Below are positions 53,679-62,965 of a stretch of 64,000 bases of DNA, piece after piece; position 1 is the stretch's first letter; every line of letters begins with the position of its first letter. The notes under the pieces were generated by a model, which worked only from the letters and a program-made list of their open reading frames with translations, was not told the origin of the DNA and ran no database searches. This DNA is from Varibaculum massiliense. Lineage in GTDB: Bacteria > Actinomycetota > Actinomycetes > Actinomycetales > Actinomycetaceae. A program made the translations under genes and the position numbers. The stretch lies in NCBI RefSeq assembly GCF_900106855.1, contig NZ_FNWI01000004.1:1612001-1676000 (forward strand), given 5' to 3'.

Positions 53679-54572
53679 ATGCTATTTGGGCGTGGCATCG
53701 AAATAAAGAATCGGCAGCAGCTTGGTTATATGCGGCAGGCGGCGCTAATCGTCAATCAAATCCATGAGGCCGTCTGGGAAAATGCTCGGGCGGGGGTAAC
53801 CCCTCGCCAAATCGACGAAATCTCAGCACAGGTAATCGCGGATGGGGGCGCGCACTCTAATTTCTTGGGATATTTTGATTACCCGGCAACTATCTGTATC
53901 TCGGTTAATGACACCGTGGTACACGGTATCCCCGGTGATGTTCCCTTTCAGGTTGGTGACCTAGTAAGTTTCGATTGTGGCTGTTACCTAGAGCGAGATG
54001 GTAAACAGTGGCACGGCGATTCCGCCTTTTCCGTGATTATCGGGGAAGAACCAGCTCCCAAGCCGGATCCTACTATCGCCGCCCACTCCTATCCCATATC
54101 CTCGGAAAAAGAACAGCTGCTAGAAATTACTCGCTACAGTACCTGGGCAGGAGTGGCGGCGATAGCTCGTCCGCGCGCTCGGGTTAACGATATTGGTGCC
54201 GCGATCGAGGACGCAGTGGACTCTTTTGGCGAGCGCTTCGGATGGACGGCGGGGATCGTAGAAGAGTTTACTGGGCATGGAATCGGGACTGCTATGCATC
54301 AGCCGCCCGATGTGTTTAACTTCCGCGCCGTAGGCCGATCGGCTGCGATAAAACCGGGAATGGTGCTATGCGTGGAGCCGATACTTACTCGCGGCTCCAA
54401 TAAGGTTGCCACTATGGCAGACGAATGGACCGTGAAAACCGTAGATCACGCCCTGGCTTGCCATTGGGAGGCGCAGGTCGCGGTGTTAGCAGATGGAATT
54501 TGCGTCCTCAACCAACCTGATTTTGGTAAAGCCGCATTGGCGCCCTTCGGGGTAATACCGCTGGAGCTGTAA
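53679..54572 (+). CDS. map: Methionine aminopeptidase type I
   Basis: This 297-residue enzyme removes the initiator methionine. The metal ligands are seen in order: SFDCGCYLERDGKQWHGDSAF (two aspartates), EFTGHGIGTAMHQPP (His), VLCVEPIL (Glu) and WEAQVAV (Glu). It lies after adk as usual for this cluster. The about 30 extra residues in the middle (EEPAPKPDPTIAAHSYP) are a loop insertion. Confidence 0.95.
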   Translation: MLFGRGIEIKNRQQLGYMRQAALIVNQIHEAVWENARAGVTPRQIDEISAQVIADGGAHSNFLGYFDYPATICISVNDTVVHGIPGDVPFQVGDLVSFDCGCYLERDGKQWHGDSAFSVIIGEEPAPKPDPTIAAHSYPISSEKEQLLEITRYSTWAGVAAIARPRARVNDIGAAIEDAVDSFGERFGWTAGIVEEFTGHGIGTAMHQPPDVFNFRAVGRSAAIKPGMVLCVEPILTRGSNKVATMADEWTVKTVDHALACHWEAQVAVLADGICVLNQPDFGKAALAPFGVIPLEL

Positions 54573-54830
54573 GGGGCAAGCGCTATGCGCATGCTCTTTT
54601 TAGTTTTTGTCGTTCCAGAAAAAGGGCGTGGAAATCTACTTCTCGAAGACGTAATTTGCAACCTACGACACGCCTAGAGCGCAAAAAGTGAGTTATGCGT
54701 GACCGATTTAACCCTCTATCAGCTTTAGGTTTGTCTCGGTACTAACGTAGAGTTGAGTATTGGGTTTGTGACTAGAGGGGTATATTATATCCACTGGTCA
54801 TCCTATGTGGACAAGGTTAGTGAAGGATAG
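54573..54830 (+). other. Intergenic region before infA
   Basis: These about 260 bases hold no gene that I can support. The AT-rich GGGTATATTATATCC near 54778-54793 may carry the -10 region of an infA promoter. Confidence 0.4.
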
Positions 54831-55052
54831 ATGGCGAAAAAAGAAGGCGTTGTAGAGGTCGAAGGTACCGTAGCAGAGGCACTCCCGAATGCTTATTTCC
54901 GGGTAGAACTCGAAAATGGTCATAAAGTGCTAGCGCACATTTCGGGCAAAATGCGCCAGCACTATATCCGAATCTTGCCCGAGGATCGCGTGGTCGTAGA
55001 GCTCAGCCCCTACGATTTAACGCGAGGTCGAATCGTTTACCGATACAAGTAA
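54831..55052 (+). CDS. infA: Translation initiation factor IF-1
   Basis: This 73-residue protein has the S1-like fold ([63 protein letters not shown]). It binds the ribosomal A site during initiation. It begins the infA-rpmJ-rpsM-rpsK series. Confidence 0.98.
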   Translation: MAKKEGVVEVEGTVAEALPNAYFRVELENGHKVLAHISGKMRQHYIRILPEDRVVVELSPYDLTRGRIVYRYK

Positions 55053-55097
55053 AAAGTATTGGCGGCAGGGTAATCCGGTCGCAACTAGAGGAAAATT

Positions 55098-55211
55098 ATG
55101 AAGGTTAAACCCAGCGTTAAGAAGATCTGTGAGAAATGCAAGGTGATTCGTCGCCACGGCGTTGTCATGGTGATTTGCGACAACCCCCGACACAAACAAC
55201 GTCAGGGCTAG
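55098..55211 (+). CDS. rpmJ: 50S ribosomal protein L36
   Basis: This 37-residue protein starts [21 protein letters not shown] and continues with [15 protein letters not shown]. The CxxC...C...H zinc ligands are present. It lies 45 bases after infA. Confidence 0.97.
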   Translation: MKVKPSVKKICEKCKVIRRHGVVMVICDNPRHKQRQG

Positions 55212-55227
55212 TCAATAAATAGAATAG

Positions 55228-55316
55228 CGCGCTACCGGCATCTTTGATTTTCAAAGGTGACCCCAGGTCCGGAGGCCTGGGCCGCAGCAGCGGAAGGTAG
55301 CGCGACGGCCTCCGGA
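55228..55316 (+). promoter_or_regulatory. Candidate structured RNA leader of rpsM
   Basis: CGCGCTACC (55228-55236) pairs with GGTAGCGCG (55296-55304) and encloses CTTTG-ATTTT-CAAAG (55242-55256) and CCCAGG/CCTGGG (55262-55281). Alternatively TCCGGAGGCC (55268-55277) pairs with GGCCTCCGGA (55307-55316), just before the rpsM ribosome site. This would break the first fold. The exclusive pairings suggest a regulatory switch. Confidence 0.55.
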
Positions 55317-55336
55317 AAAATGTGGAGAGAAAATTA

Positions 55337-55714
55337 ATGGCAGCACGTATTGCCGGTGTTGATCTTCCGCGCGAGAAGCGTTTGGAAGTGGCACTTACTT
55401 ACATTTACGGCGTAGGGCGCACGCGCGCTCAAAAAACGCTGAAAGAAACCGGAGTTTCTCCGGATGTGCGCGTAAAGGATATTTCGGAAGAAGATCTGAT
55501 TAAAGTACGCGACTTTATCGAATCCAACTACAAAGTTGAAGGCGACCTTCGTCGTGAGGTCCAAGCCGATATTCGCCGCAAGATTGAAATTGGTTCCTAC
55601 CAGGGACTGCGTCACCGCTTCCATTTGCCGGTGCACGGTCAGCGGACCAAGACCAACGCGCGTACCCGCAAGGGTCCCAAGCGCACCGTTGCTGGCAAGA
55701 AGAAGGCTGTATAA
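55337..55714 (+). CDS. rpsM: 30S ribosomal protein S13
   Basis: This 125-residue protein starts [27 protein letters not shown] and contains the [33 protein letters not shown] tail of S13. It contacts the head of the 30S and P-site tRNA. The ATG at 55337 (after GGAGAG) gives the family N-terminus rather than an in-frame ATG-like start at 55322. Confidence 0.97.
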   Translation: MAARIAGVDLPREKRLEVALTYIYGVGRTRAQKTLKETGVSPDVRVKDISEEDLIKVRDFIESNYKVEGDLRREVQADIRRKIEIGSYQGLRHRFHLPVHGQRTKTNARTRKGPKRTVAGKKKAV

Positions 55715-55760
55715 GTAAGCGCAGGCACCACCTGCTGGATCTGAGGAAAAGAAGGAAGAT

Positions 55761-56159
55761 ATGGCTGCTAGTTCTATAAAGAGCCGTAAGCCGCGTCGGG
55801 CTGCGCGTAAGAACGTTGTTCAGGGAAAAGCGTTCATTAAGTCCACATTCAATAACACTATCGTTTCAATTACTGATCCCTCCGGAGCTGTTATTTCTTG
55901 GTCGTCCGCCGGCCAGATGGGGTTCAAAGGATCGCGTAAATCTACGCCGTTCGCTGCGCAGATGGCCGCTGAAGCTGCTGCTAGGCGCGCCCAGGAGCAC
56001 GGCATGAAAAAAGTTGACGTGTTCGTTAAAGGACCGGGTTCAGGTCGGGAAACCGCGATTCGTTCCCTACAGGCTACCGGGCTCGAGGTAGGTACCATTC
56101 AGGACGTTACCCCGCATGCCCACAATGGTTGCCGTCCTCCTAAGCGTCGCCGCGTCTAA
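55761..56159 (+). CDS. rpsK: 30S ribosomal protein S11
   Basis: This 132-residue protein shows [30 protein letters not shown] and [17 protein letters not shown] at the end, the S11 signature. It is on the 30S platform near the E site. In many actinobacteria rpsD follows; here rpoA follows after 160 non-coding bases. Confidence 0.97.
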   Translation: MAASSIKSRKPRRAARKNVVQGKAFIKSTFNNTIVSITDPSGAVISWSSAGQMGFKGSRKSTPFAAQMAAEAAARRAQEHGMKKVDVFVKGPGSGRETAIRSLQATGLEVGTIQDVTPHAHNGCRPPKRRRV

Positions 56160-56319
56160 CGCGTCCTAACTAAAGCAGAAAAAAGAAGATAGTAAAACAC
56201 TTCTGTGGGTCTCCAGGCCGTCATTTGGGAGATTTCGCAGTCTTGTCTAAGAAACTGACCTCAGGTCAGAACGTTCGTTCCAGTCATATGGCGGGCTGGG
56301 CGGCAGAAAGGACAACACG

Positions 56320-57321
56320 TTGCTTATTTCACAGCGACCCGTGCTATCGGAAGAAGTGGTTAGCGATCAGCGCTCCCGCTTCACCCTTGAACCCCTAGAG
56401 CCCGGATTCGGGCACACCCTAGGAAACAGCTTGCGGCGTACCCTACTTTCCTCCATTCCCGGAGCCGCAGTTACCTCTATCCGGATTGAGGGGGTGCCGC
56501 ATGAGTTCCGCACCATCCCCGGAGTAATGGAGGACGTCTCCGAGATCATTCTAAATATTAAGCAGATTGTGCTTTCTTCCGAGAATGACGAACCGGTGGT
56601 GATGTATCTGCGGAAAGCAGGTGCTGGGCAGGTTACCGCCGGGGATATCACCCCTCCAGCGGGAGTAGAGATTCACAACCCGGATCTCTATCTGGCCACC
56701 CTAAACGAGTCTGGCAAGCTAGAAATTGAGTTAACCGTAGAGCGTGGTCGTGGCTACGTTTCTGCCGATCAGAACAAGTCGGATGGACACGAAATTTCTC
56801 GGATTCCTATCGACTCTATCTACTCTCCAGTGGTGAAAGTCCGCTACAAGGTAGAGGCTACTCGTGTCGAGCAGCGTACCGACTTTGATCGCTTGATTGT
56901 AGATGTGGAATGTAAACCGGGACTAGCTCCCCGGGATGCCCTAGCTTCTGCAGGTAAAACCCTGGTAGAGCTGTTCGGGCTGTGCCAGGAACTGAACATC
57001 GAGGCCGAAGGCATCGAGATTGGCGCTCCGCAAACCGATCAGGCGCTCGCCCAAGATTTGGCGCTCTCTATTGATGACCTGGGGTTGCAGTCGCGTTCCT
57101 ATAACGCTTTGACCCGTGAAGGGATTAATACGGTGGGGCAACTGGTTGCCCGCTCCGAGGCCGATCTTTTGGATATCCGGAATTTCGGTGCCAAGTCAAT
57201 CGAAGAAATCAAGGCGAAACTCGCCGAAATGGGGATGGCACTCAAAGATTCTCCGCTGCCCACTCCGGTCAGCCTAGATGATCTGGCTACCCCCAGTTCG
57301 CTACAATTCTCTGATGACTAA
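56320..57321 (+). CDS. rpoA: RNA polymerase alpha subunit
   Basis: This is a 333-residue protein. The N-terminal domain ([38 protein letters not shown]) drives RNA polymerase assembly. The C-terminal helix-hairpin-helix domain ([48 protein letters not shown]) contacts UP elements and activators. The start is TTG, with AAAGGA 7 bases upstream. Confidence 0.97.
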   Translation: MLISQRPVLSEEVVSDQRSRFTLEPLEPGFGHTLGNSLRRTLLSSIPGAAVTSIRIEGVPHEFRTIPGVMEDVSEIILNIKQIVLSSENDEPVVMYLRKAGAGQVTAGDITPPAGVEIHNPDLYLATLNESGKLEIELTVERGRGYVSADQNKSDGHEISRIPIDSIYSPVVKVRYKVEATRVEQRTDFDRLIVDVECKPGLAPRDALASAGKTLVELFGLCQELNIEAEGIEIGAPQTDQALAQDLALSIDDLGLQSRSYNALTREGINTVGQLVARSEADLLDIRNFGAKSIEEIKAKLAEMGMALKDSPLPTPVSLDDLATPSSLQFSDD

Positions 57322-57377
57322 GTCGGGTTTTCTCGGCGCTTAAACAATAAAGTTTTTTAGAAAGTAAAGGAAGAAAA

Positions 57378-57956
57378 ATGCCTAAGCCATCTAAAGGTCC
57401 CCGGTTAGGAGCCGGCCCGGCACATGAGCGCAAAATTCTGGCGAATCTGGCGAAGTCGCTAATCGAGCATCGTTCAATTCGCACCACCGAAGCTAAAGCT
57501 CGCCGCCTGCAGCCCTATATTGAAAAGCTGATTACCAAAGCGAAGAAGGGCGATATTCACAATCGTCGTATGGTTGCCCGCAAACTGAGTACCCAGGTTG
57601 ATAAATATACCCGTGGTTTCGATGCGGTATACACCCTGTTCGACGAGGTAGTTCCGGATCTGGATCCCAACCGTCAAGGTGGATACACCCGGATTGTGAA
57701 ACTGCCGGCTCGTCGTGGGGATAACGCTCCTATGGCCGAGATTTCTTTGGTTACCGAAAAGGTAGAGGCAAAAGCCAAGGTAAAACCCGCCAAAGAAGAA
57801 GCAGCTCAGCCCGAGCAAGCTGAGGAAGCGAAGGAAGCCGAAACTACCGAGGAAACCGTGGAAGATGCGGTAGAAACTTCGGACAGTGGCGAAGAAACCG
57901 CGGAAGCTGGAAAAGCTGAAGACGCGGAAGAAGCTGCAGATTCTGAAGAAAAGTAA
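57378..57956 (+). CDS. rplQ: 50S ribosomal protein L17 with acidic tail
   Basis: This is a 192-residue protein. The first 125 residues are L17 ([37 protein letters not shown]). The remaining about 65 are Glu/Ala-rich ([18 protein letters not shown]...), an extension seen in several actinobacteria. L17 lies near the exit tunnel. A strong terminator follows. Confidence 0.96.
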   Translation: MPKPSKGPRLGAGPAHERKILANLAKSLIEHRSIRTTEAKARRLQPYIEKLITKAKKGDIHNRRMVARKLSTQVDKYTRGFDAVYTLFDEVVPDLDPNRQGGYTRIVKLPARRGDNAPMAEISLVTEKVEAKAKVKPAKEEAAQPEQAEEAKEAETTEETVEDAVETSDSGEETAEAGKAEDAEEAADSEEK

Positions 57957-57963
57957 CCCGATA

Positions 57964-57991
57964 AATACCGGCGGATAAGTTATCCGGTATT
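57964..57991 (+). repeat. Hairpin just after rplQ
   Basis: AATACCGG (57964-57971) pairs with CCGGTATT (57984-57991) 8 bases after the rplQ stop, ahead of the main terminator. It may protect the 3' end. Confidence 0.5.
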
Positions 57992-58004
57992 TAACAGCTA
58001 CTTT

Positions 58005-58048
58005 GTGCGGGCAGTTGGCAGATTGAGCCAACTGCCCGCACTGTTTTT
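58005..58048 (+). terminator. Terminator after rplQ
   Basis: A perfect 15-bp stem (58005-58019 with 58027-58041) has a 7-base loop and is followed by TGTTTTTA. It closes the infA-rplQ series. Confidence 0.92.
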
Positions 58049-58112
58049 ATCGTCAGCTTAAGAAAAACATTATCGGAATCAGCAAGTACAAATCTCCAGG
58101 TAAACTAGAAAT

Positions 58113-58883
58113 ATGGGAAAACAGCTGAAAAATTCCCTCACTTTGTCAGTTGATTGTGGGGGCGGGGGAATCAAGGCCTCGGTACTGGATCAACACGGTA
58201 CCATGGTGGCTCCCTCTCTGCGAGTGCCTACCCCTTACCCTTTGCCTCCAGAAAAGTTAATCGAAACTGTGGAAGGTTTCCGCTCTGAATTCCAAGCGGA
58301 CGCCAACCGGATTACGCTGGGAATTCCCGGAATGATTCGTCACGGGGTAGTAATCTCTACTCCCCACTACGTGTGCAAATCTGGCCCGCGTACCCGAGTG
58401 CTACCGGAAATGGTTGCGGCATGGGAAAACTTCGATCTCGCCCGTGCCTTGAAAGAACAGACTTCCCTACCATCCCTGGTTTTAAATGATGCCGAAGTGG
58501 CTGGTGCCGGGGTAATCTCTGGTACCGGCATGGAAATGATAATTACTTTGGGTACCGGATTGGGGAACTCTATCTGGGATGGGGGTCGTTTAGCTCCTCA
58601 TATAGAATTTTCGCATACGGTTGCCCGCTGGGGGCTGCTATTCGATGACTATGTAGGCGAGCCAGAGCGGGTAAGAATGGGGGATACTCACTGGTCGCGC
58701 CGTGTTCGCCGGGTGGTAGGAGTTTTACGGGAAGCAATTATGTGGGATCGGCTCTACCTGGGAGGAGGAAATTCGGCTCATATAACAGAATCGGTGCGTA
58801 AAACCCTGGGAGAAGAAGTAATCATCGTACCTAATGATGCCGGTATACGTGGCGGGGTGCGCTCCTGGGATTTGGTGACCTAA
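58113..58883 (+). CDS. ROK-family sugar kinase, polyphosphate glucokinase-like
   Basis: This 256-residue protein has the ROK ATP motif VDCGGGGIKASVLD, LGIPGMIRHGVV, the catalytic aspartate in LVLNDAEVAGAG, and a second glycine-rich motif ITLGTGLGNSIW. The stretch RVRMGDTHWSRRVRRVV...REAIMWDRLYLGGGN matches actinobacterial polyphosphate glucokinases. It lacks the ROK zinc cysteine cluster, as they do. The phosphoryl donor (polyphosphate or ATP) cannot be told here. Its stop overlaps truA. Confidence 0.8.
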   Translation: MGKQLKNSLTLSVDCGGGGIKASVLDQHGTMVAPSLRVPTPYPLPPEKLIETVEGFRSEFQADANRITLGIPGMIRHGVVISTPHYVCKSGPRTRVLPEMVAAWENFDLARALKEQTSLPSLVLNDAEVAGAGVISGTGMEMIITLGTGLGNSIWDGGRLAPHIEFSHTVARWGLLFDDYVGEPERVRMGDTHWSRRVRRVVGVLREAIMWDRLYLGGGNSAHITESVRKTLGEEVIIVPNDAGIRGGVRSWDLVT

Positions 58884-59755
58884 TGAGCGCTGTGATCCGT
58901 TTACGCCTAGACCTTGCCTATCGCGGGCAGCCTTTCCATGGCTGGGCGCGCCAACCGGGTTTGTTGACGGTTCAAGGGCGCCTAGAGGAAGCCCTATCCC
59001 TGATTACCCGCCAACCGGCGCAACTGACAGTGGCCGGACGTACTGACGCCGGGGTACATGCGCGCGGACAGGTTGCCCATTTGGACGTCTCAAAAGACTT
59101 TTGGCTTTCCCTCTCTCGAGGGCGGGAAGAAGACGATCAGTTGCGCGCTGCTCGGCTGCGCGCCCGCCTAGAAGGCTTAGCTGGACGCGGACTAAATGGT
59201 GCTTTGGCAGTTAAACAGGTCAGCGTGGTTGCTGGCGATTTTGACGCCCGGTTCTCAGCGCTGTCACGCACCTACCGTTACCTGATTTGTGATGATCCCC
59301 GGGCAGTTGATCCTTGTCGGTTAGATATCGTGCGCACCTCCTCGCCTTTGGATAACGAAAAAATGCAGCTCGCGGCGCAAGCGTTTTGTGGAGAACACGA
59401 TTTCCTTCCCTTCGCTAAACCCCGCGAGGGCGCGACCACGGTACGTACTCTCCATTCTTTTAATATTTCGCGTCCCCACGACGGAATCGTGCAGGCTATT
59501 ATCTGCGCGGATGCCTTTTGTCATTCTCAAGTGAGATTCATGATGGGAGCCTTGATCGAGATTGGGCGGGGGAAGCACGATACTAACTGGATAGCGGAAC
59601 TCTTAGCTGCCGGGGTGCGCGACCAACGAGTACCCCTCGCCGATGGAAGGGGACTAACCCTGTGGGAGGTAGCCTACCCGCCAGAGGACGAATACGCCTC
59701 CCAAGCCGCAAAAGCCAAAGTAGTGCGCACCCTACCCGAAAAATCAGCCTTGTAG
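58883..59755 (+). CDS. truA: tRNA pseudouridine(38-40) synthase
   Basis: This 290-residue enzyme modifies uridines in the anticodon stem-loop. The catalytic aspartate lies in VAGRTDAGVHARGQVAHLD. YRYLI, FCGEHDF and FCHSQVRFMMGALIEIGRG follow. It is linked to rplM-rpsI in the usual order, but separated from rplM by a 297-base leader. Confidence 0.95.
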   Translation: MSAVIRLRLDLAYRGQPFHGWARQPGLLTVQGRLEEALSLITRQPAQLTVAGRTDAGVHARGQVAHLDVSKDFWLSLSRGREEDDQLRAARLRARLEGLAGRGLNGALAVKQVSVVAGDFDARFSALSRTYRYLICDDPRAVDPCRLDIVRTSSPLDNEKMQLAAQAFCGEHDFLPFAKPREGATTVRTLHSFNISRPHDGIVQAIICADAFCHSQVRFMMGALIEIGRGKHDTNWIAELLAAGVRDQRVPLADGRGLTLWEVAYPPEDEYASQAAKAKVVRTLPEKSAL

Positions 59756-59822
59756 CCTACCTAGATTAGGCAGGTAGGCAGAGGTAACTTGGTCTATGTG
59801 TGCAGTTCAACAGGCTACTGCT

Positions 59823-59851
59823 TTGACCAGGTGCTTTCGGTTCCGTAAAAT
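59823..59851 (+). promoter_or_regulatory. Promoter of rplM-rpsI
   Basis: TTGACC (59823-59828), a 17-base spacer and TAAAAT (59846-59851) form a near-consensus housekeeping promoter. It would give an rplM leader of about 195 bases. Confidence 0.8.
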
Positions 59852-59865
59852 ACTAAATGTTGTGT

Positions 59866-59970
59866 GTCCTGGAACAATCCAAGCGGAGGTTTGTTACCTG
59901 CAGCTTTGGCAAAAACAGGACGCTAGACGGAAAGAAATGCAAAGTCGGGTGGAAAACTACGGCGGCGTCC
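59866..59970 (+). promoter_or_regulatory. Candidate structured leader of rplM
   Basis: GTCCTG (59866-59871) pairs with CAGGAC (59916-59921), enclosing AGGT-TTGTT-ACCT. GGACGC (59918-59923) pairs with GCGTCC (59965-59970). The two stems share GGAC and exclude each other. The stems are only 6 bp, so chance cannot be ruled out. Confidence 0.4.
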
Positions 59971-60052
59971 GCAACATTTTGGCACTTATCGCCACCCTGT
60001 TGCCGCGCTCTCGCAGCTTCTACCCCCAAGGAAGAAACGAAGGCTTAAGCCC

Positions 60053-60499
60053 GTGCGAACTTATAATCCGAAAGCCGGTGACACCCAAGATAAGAAATGG
60101 TATGTCATCGACGCTGAAGACGTCGTTCTCGGACGACTGGCGGCCGTAGCCGCCAAGCTGCTGCGTGGCAAGCATAAGCCGACCTACACTCCCAACGAGG
60201 ATATGGGTGATCACGTCATTATCGTGAACGCCGCCAAGGTCGGACTTACCGGCAATAAACGTGAGCAGAAACGCGCCTACCGCCACTCCGGTTACCCCGG
60301 GGGCTTAAAATCTCTAACCTACGGTGACTTGTTAGCTAAGAAACCAGAGGTAGCAGTACAAAAAGCGGTGCGCGGCATGGTTCCCCACACTCGGTTGGGG
60401 CGTGCCCAGATGAAGAAGCTGCATGTTTTCGCTGGTCCCGAACATGACCACGCGGCACAGCAGCCAGAACCTTACGAAATTAAGAAAATCGCCCAGTAG
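60053..60499 (+). CDS. rplM: 50S ribosomal protein L13
   Basis: This 148-residue protein starts at GTG ([30 protein letters not shown]) and contains [33 protein letters not shown] and [19 protein letters not shown]13 is an early 50S assembly protein. It forms an operon with rpsI. Confidence 0.97.
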   Translation: MRTYNPKAGDTQDKKWYVIDAEDVVLGRLAAVAAKLLRGKHKPTYTPNEDMGDHVIIVNAAKVGLTGNKREQKRAYRHSGYPGGLKSLTYGDLLAKKPEVAVQKAVRGMVPHTRLGRAQMKKLHVFAGPEHDHAAQQPEPYEIKKIAQ

Positions 60500-60526
60500 C
60501 CCTGAGCCAAGACCCTGAGGAGAATT

Positions 60527-61018
60527 GTGGCTGATACCACCGAAAACGAAGAGCTGTTGGAGGAGAATGCCCCCAGCTCTTACACCACGGAAACCAAGTC
60601 GGAGCCGACTGGCTCCGGACAGTCCGTGACCGCTCCCGGCATTGGGCTGGGACGTCGTAAAAGCGCAGTTGCGCGTGTCCGGTTGATACCGGGCAGCGGC
60701 GAATGGAAGATTAACGGTCGGACTTTGGAAAGTTATTTCCCGAACAAGCTGCATCAGCAGCTAGTGCGTGCGCCGTTTACCCTGCTAGACCTAGAGGGAC
60801 GCTTTGACGTTATCGCTCGGGTATCCGGTGGGGGAACCTCCGGGCAAGCCGGAGCAATGCGTTTGGGCGTTGCCCGCGCGCTAAACGAAATTGATCGGGA
60901 AGCGAACCGTCCTGCCCTGAAGAAGGCAGGATTCCTGACCCGCGATTCGCGCGCTGTTGAGCGTAAGAAGCCCGGCCTCAAGAAGGCACGTAAGGCTTCG
61001 CAGTACTCCAAGCGCTAA
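60527..61018 (+). CDS. rpsI: 30S ribosomal protein S9
   Basis: This is a 163-residue protein. A 38-residue acidic Thr/Glu-rich N-terminal extension precedes the S9 core ([26 protein letters not shown]). It ends [17 protein letters not shown], whose tail reaches the P-site tRNA. The start is GTG. Confidence 0.97.
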   Translation: MADTTENEELLEENAPSSYTTETKSEPTGSGQSVTAPGIGLGRRKSAVARVRLIPGSGEWKINGRTLESYFPNKLHQQLVRAPFTLLDLEGRFDVIARVSGGGTSGQAGAMRLGVARALNEIDREANRPALKKAGFLTRDSRAVERKKPGLKKARKASQYSKR

Positions 61019-61035
61019 ACTTCCACGCTTAGTTA

Positions 61036-61077
61036 TTTGCCCGGTAAAGACGGTTTATTTCGCCTTTACCGGGCAAA
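61036..61077 (+). terminator. Hairpin after rpsI
   Basis: TTTGCCCGGTAAAG (61036-61049) pairs perfectly with CTTTACCGGGCAAA (61064-61077) around 14 bases. It is positioned to end the rplM-rpsI transcript. Confidence 0.85.
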
Positions 61078-61213
61078 ACTGTATCTGAGTAATGGTAGTG
61101 AGGGTATAGGTAAGAAGCCCAGGAAAAATAAAAAAGCTTGCTATTGTTTGCGAACTGCTATACATGTTCTATTCTTAGTGCTAATCTCAACTCAAGAATA
61201 GGAAGGTAGTGTC

Positions 61214-61519
61214 ATGGCAAATACAGCAGCAGTCTATGCCCGTATAGATCCACAGCTCAAAGCAGACGTTGAGGATATTCTTTCTAGCTTGGGTGTTACG
61301 CCCTCCTCGGTGGTGCAAATGCTCTACAGCCAGATCAAACTGACTAGAAGTATTCCATTTGGGATTAAACTCCCTGTGAAAGCGCCTCTTTCCCTGGATG
61401 AACTTACTAGGGAGCAGCTAAATGCCGAACTGCAGAAAGGTTACGATTCCATTCTTGCGGGCAAATCGTACTCTGCAGACGAGGTCGATGAAATCATGAA
61501 CCGAGAGTATGGCATCTAA
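61214..61519 (+). CDS. relB: RelB/DinJ-family antitoxin
   Basis: This is a 101-residue protein. The N-terminal ribbon-helix-helix (AAVYARIDPQLKADVEDILSSLGVTPSSVVQMLYSQIKLTRSIPF) is typical of RelB/DinJ. The C-terminus, which wraps the toxin, is charged. Its last base overlaps the toxin start. Such antitoxins repress their own operon. An upstream AT-rich region (TTGCGA, TATTCT near 61149-61177) is a possible promoter. Confidence 0.9.
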   Translation: MANTAAVYARIDPQLKADVEDILSSLGVTPSSVVQMLYSQIKLTRSIPFGIKLPVKAPLSLDELTREQLNAELQKGYDSILAGKSYSADEVDEIMNREYGI

Positions 61520-61845
61520 TGGGTAGCTACCTCATCAAATATTCAGATGAAGCCCTGCAGGATTTGAAAAATATCTTTGAATACATTGCTATCCAGCTAC
61601 GGGAACCGGTGATAGCTGCTGCGCAAGTGAACCGGATTCGTGAGTGCATACGCAGCCTTGAGCAATTTCCGGCTCGCAACAAAGTGGTGGCTTGGGAGCC
61701 CTGGCATAGCCTCGAAATGCGACAAATTCCGGTAGATAACTTTATTGCGTTTTACACCATCGACAATGACACGTCCGCAGTTAATGTAGTTCGTGTCTTC
61801 TATGGCAAACGAGATGTTCAAAGCTACGTTCGGCAGTCATCTTGA
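61519..61845 (+). CDS. relE: RelE/ParE-family toxin
   Basis: This is a 108-residue protein with the RelE/ParE fold pattern: YSDEALQDLKNIFEYIAIQLREP, then LEQFPARNKVV, MRQIPVDNFIAFYTID and VNVVRVFYGKRDV. It is probably a ribosome-dependent mRNA interferase or, if ParE-like, a gyrase inhibitor. It shares one base with the antitoxin gene and ends 5 bases from the convergent coaA stop. Confidence 0.9.
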   Translation: MGSYLIKYSDEALQDLKNIFEYIAIQLREPVIAAAQVNRIRECIRSLEQFPARNKVVAWEPWHSLEMRQIPVDNFIAFYTIDNDTSAVNVVRVFYGKRDVQSYVRQSS

Positions 61846-61849
61846 TAGT

Positions 61850-62854
61850 TTAGACTTTGCGTAAGAACACGTTTTCTAGGCGGTGCTGGGCGTCTTTGCG
61901 CAAGATTAAAGTCGCCCGCCCTCGGGTGGGACGAATCTGTTGCTCCAGGTTGGGCAGGTTTATGGAGGTCCAAATATCAAGGGCAATTTGGCGGGCCACC
62001 GAATCAGAGATTCCCGCATATACCTGGAAGTAAGAATCCGGATTGCGGAAAGCTGACTCTTTTAATGACAGGAAACGTTCAACGAACCACCGCTCAATAT
62101 CGCGGGTTCGGGCATCAACATAAATGGAAAAATCAAAGAAATCACTGACTGCCAGAGATTTATGGTCATAGAGCCCGCTGCGTCCATCGTCCTGATCTAA
62201 CTGCTTTTCTAAGTTAGGCAGGTCTTGATGACCCCGGTAGAACCAAGCCGGTTGCAGCACGTTGATGCCCTCTAGAATCAAAATATCCGGGCTGGCAACG
62301 GTCACATATTTATCCGGCACTACATCGTAGGTGACGTGCGAATATACCGGCGCTTTTACTTCCGGCACTCCCGCTTTTACCTGGGTAACAAAGTTGAGGA
62401 GGGCGCGGCGGTTATAGGACTCTGGGAAACCTTTCCGTGCCACCAGTCCGCGCCGCTCTAACTCTGCATTCGGATACAAGAACCCATCAGTAGTAACTAA
62501 GGCGACCCGCGAGGTCTCTGGCCAGCGGCTAAGCAGATTTTGGAGGATGCGAGAAGTGGTTGATTTTCCCACTGCCACCGATCCGGCAACTCCGATAATG
62601 AAGGGGATTTTCCTCTTTTGAGGGCGACCGAAAAAATCTTGTTGATCTTGGGCGAGGGCGCGCGAATGCAAAACCCGGTAGCGCAGCAGAGCGGAGAGGG
62701 GGCGATAGACCGCGTCTGCCTCTTCTAAATCAATGGGATCTCCCAAAGCGGCCAAGGAACGCAAATCCGCTTCAGTAAGCGGCATCGGGGTTTTAGCGGC
62801 GAGGGCGCGCCAAGCATCCCGATCGAACTGTTCATAAATGGATTTAGCTGGCAT
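61850..62854 (-). CDS. coaA: Pantothenate kinase, type I
   Basis: This 334-residue enzyme catalyses the first step of coenzyme A synthesis. The P-loop is IGVAGSVAVGKSTTSRILQ. VALVTTDGFLYPN, KGFPESYNRRALL, SHVTYDVVPD and LILEGINVLQP are CoaA hallmarks. It is near glmM in the same orientation, as in many actinobacteria. Confidence 0.96.
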   Translation of the reverse strand: MPAKSIYEQFDRDAWRALAAKTPMPLTEADLRSLAALGDPIDLEEADAVYRPLSALLRYRVLHSRALAQDQQDFFGRPQKRKIPFIIGVAGSVAVGKSTTSRILQNLLSRWPETSRVALVTTDGFLYPNAELERRGLVARKGFPESYNRRALLNFVTQVKAGVPEVKAPVYSHVTYDVVPDKYVTVASPDILILEGINVLQPAWFYRGHQDLPNLEKQLDQDDGRSGLYDHKSLAVSDFFDFSIYVDARTRDIERWFVERFLSLKESAFRNPDSYFQVYAGISDSVARQIALDIWTSINLPNLEQQIRPTRGRATLILRKDAQHRLENVFLRKV

Positions 62855-62965
62855 ATCTTTTAGGCTCCGCTGGGTTGGCTCCGCTCAAAACTATTTGCGC
62901 CGATTCTGGATCCGTTTTCCCGCCAGCGCCTAGATTAAAAACGCTGGCGGGAGTAGAAAATCTCC

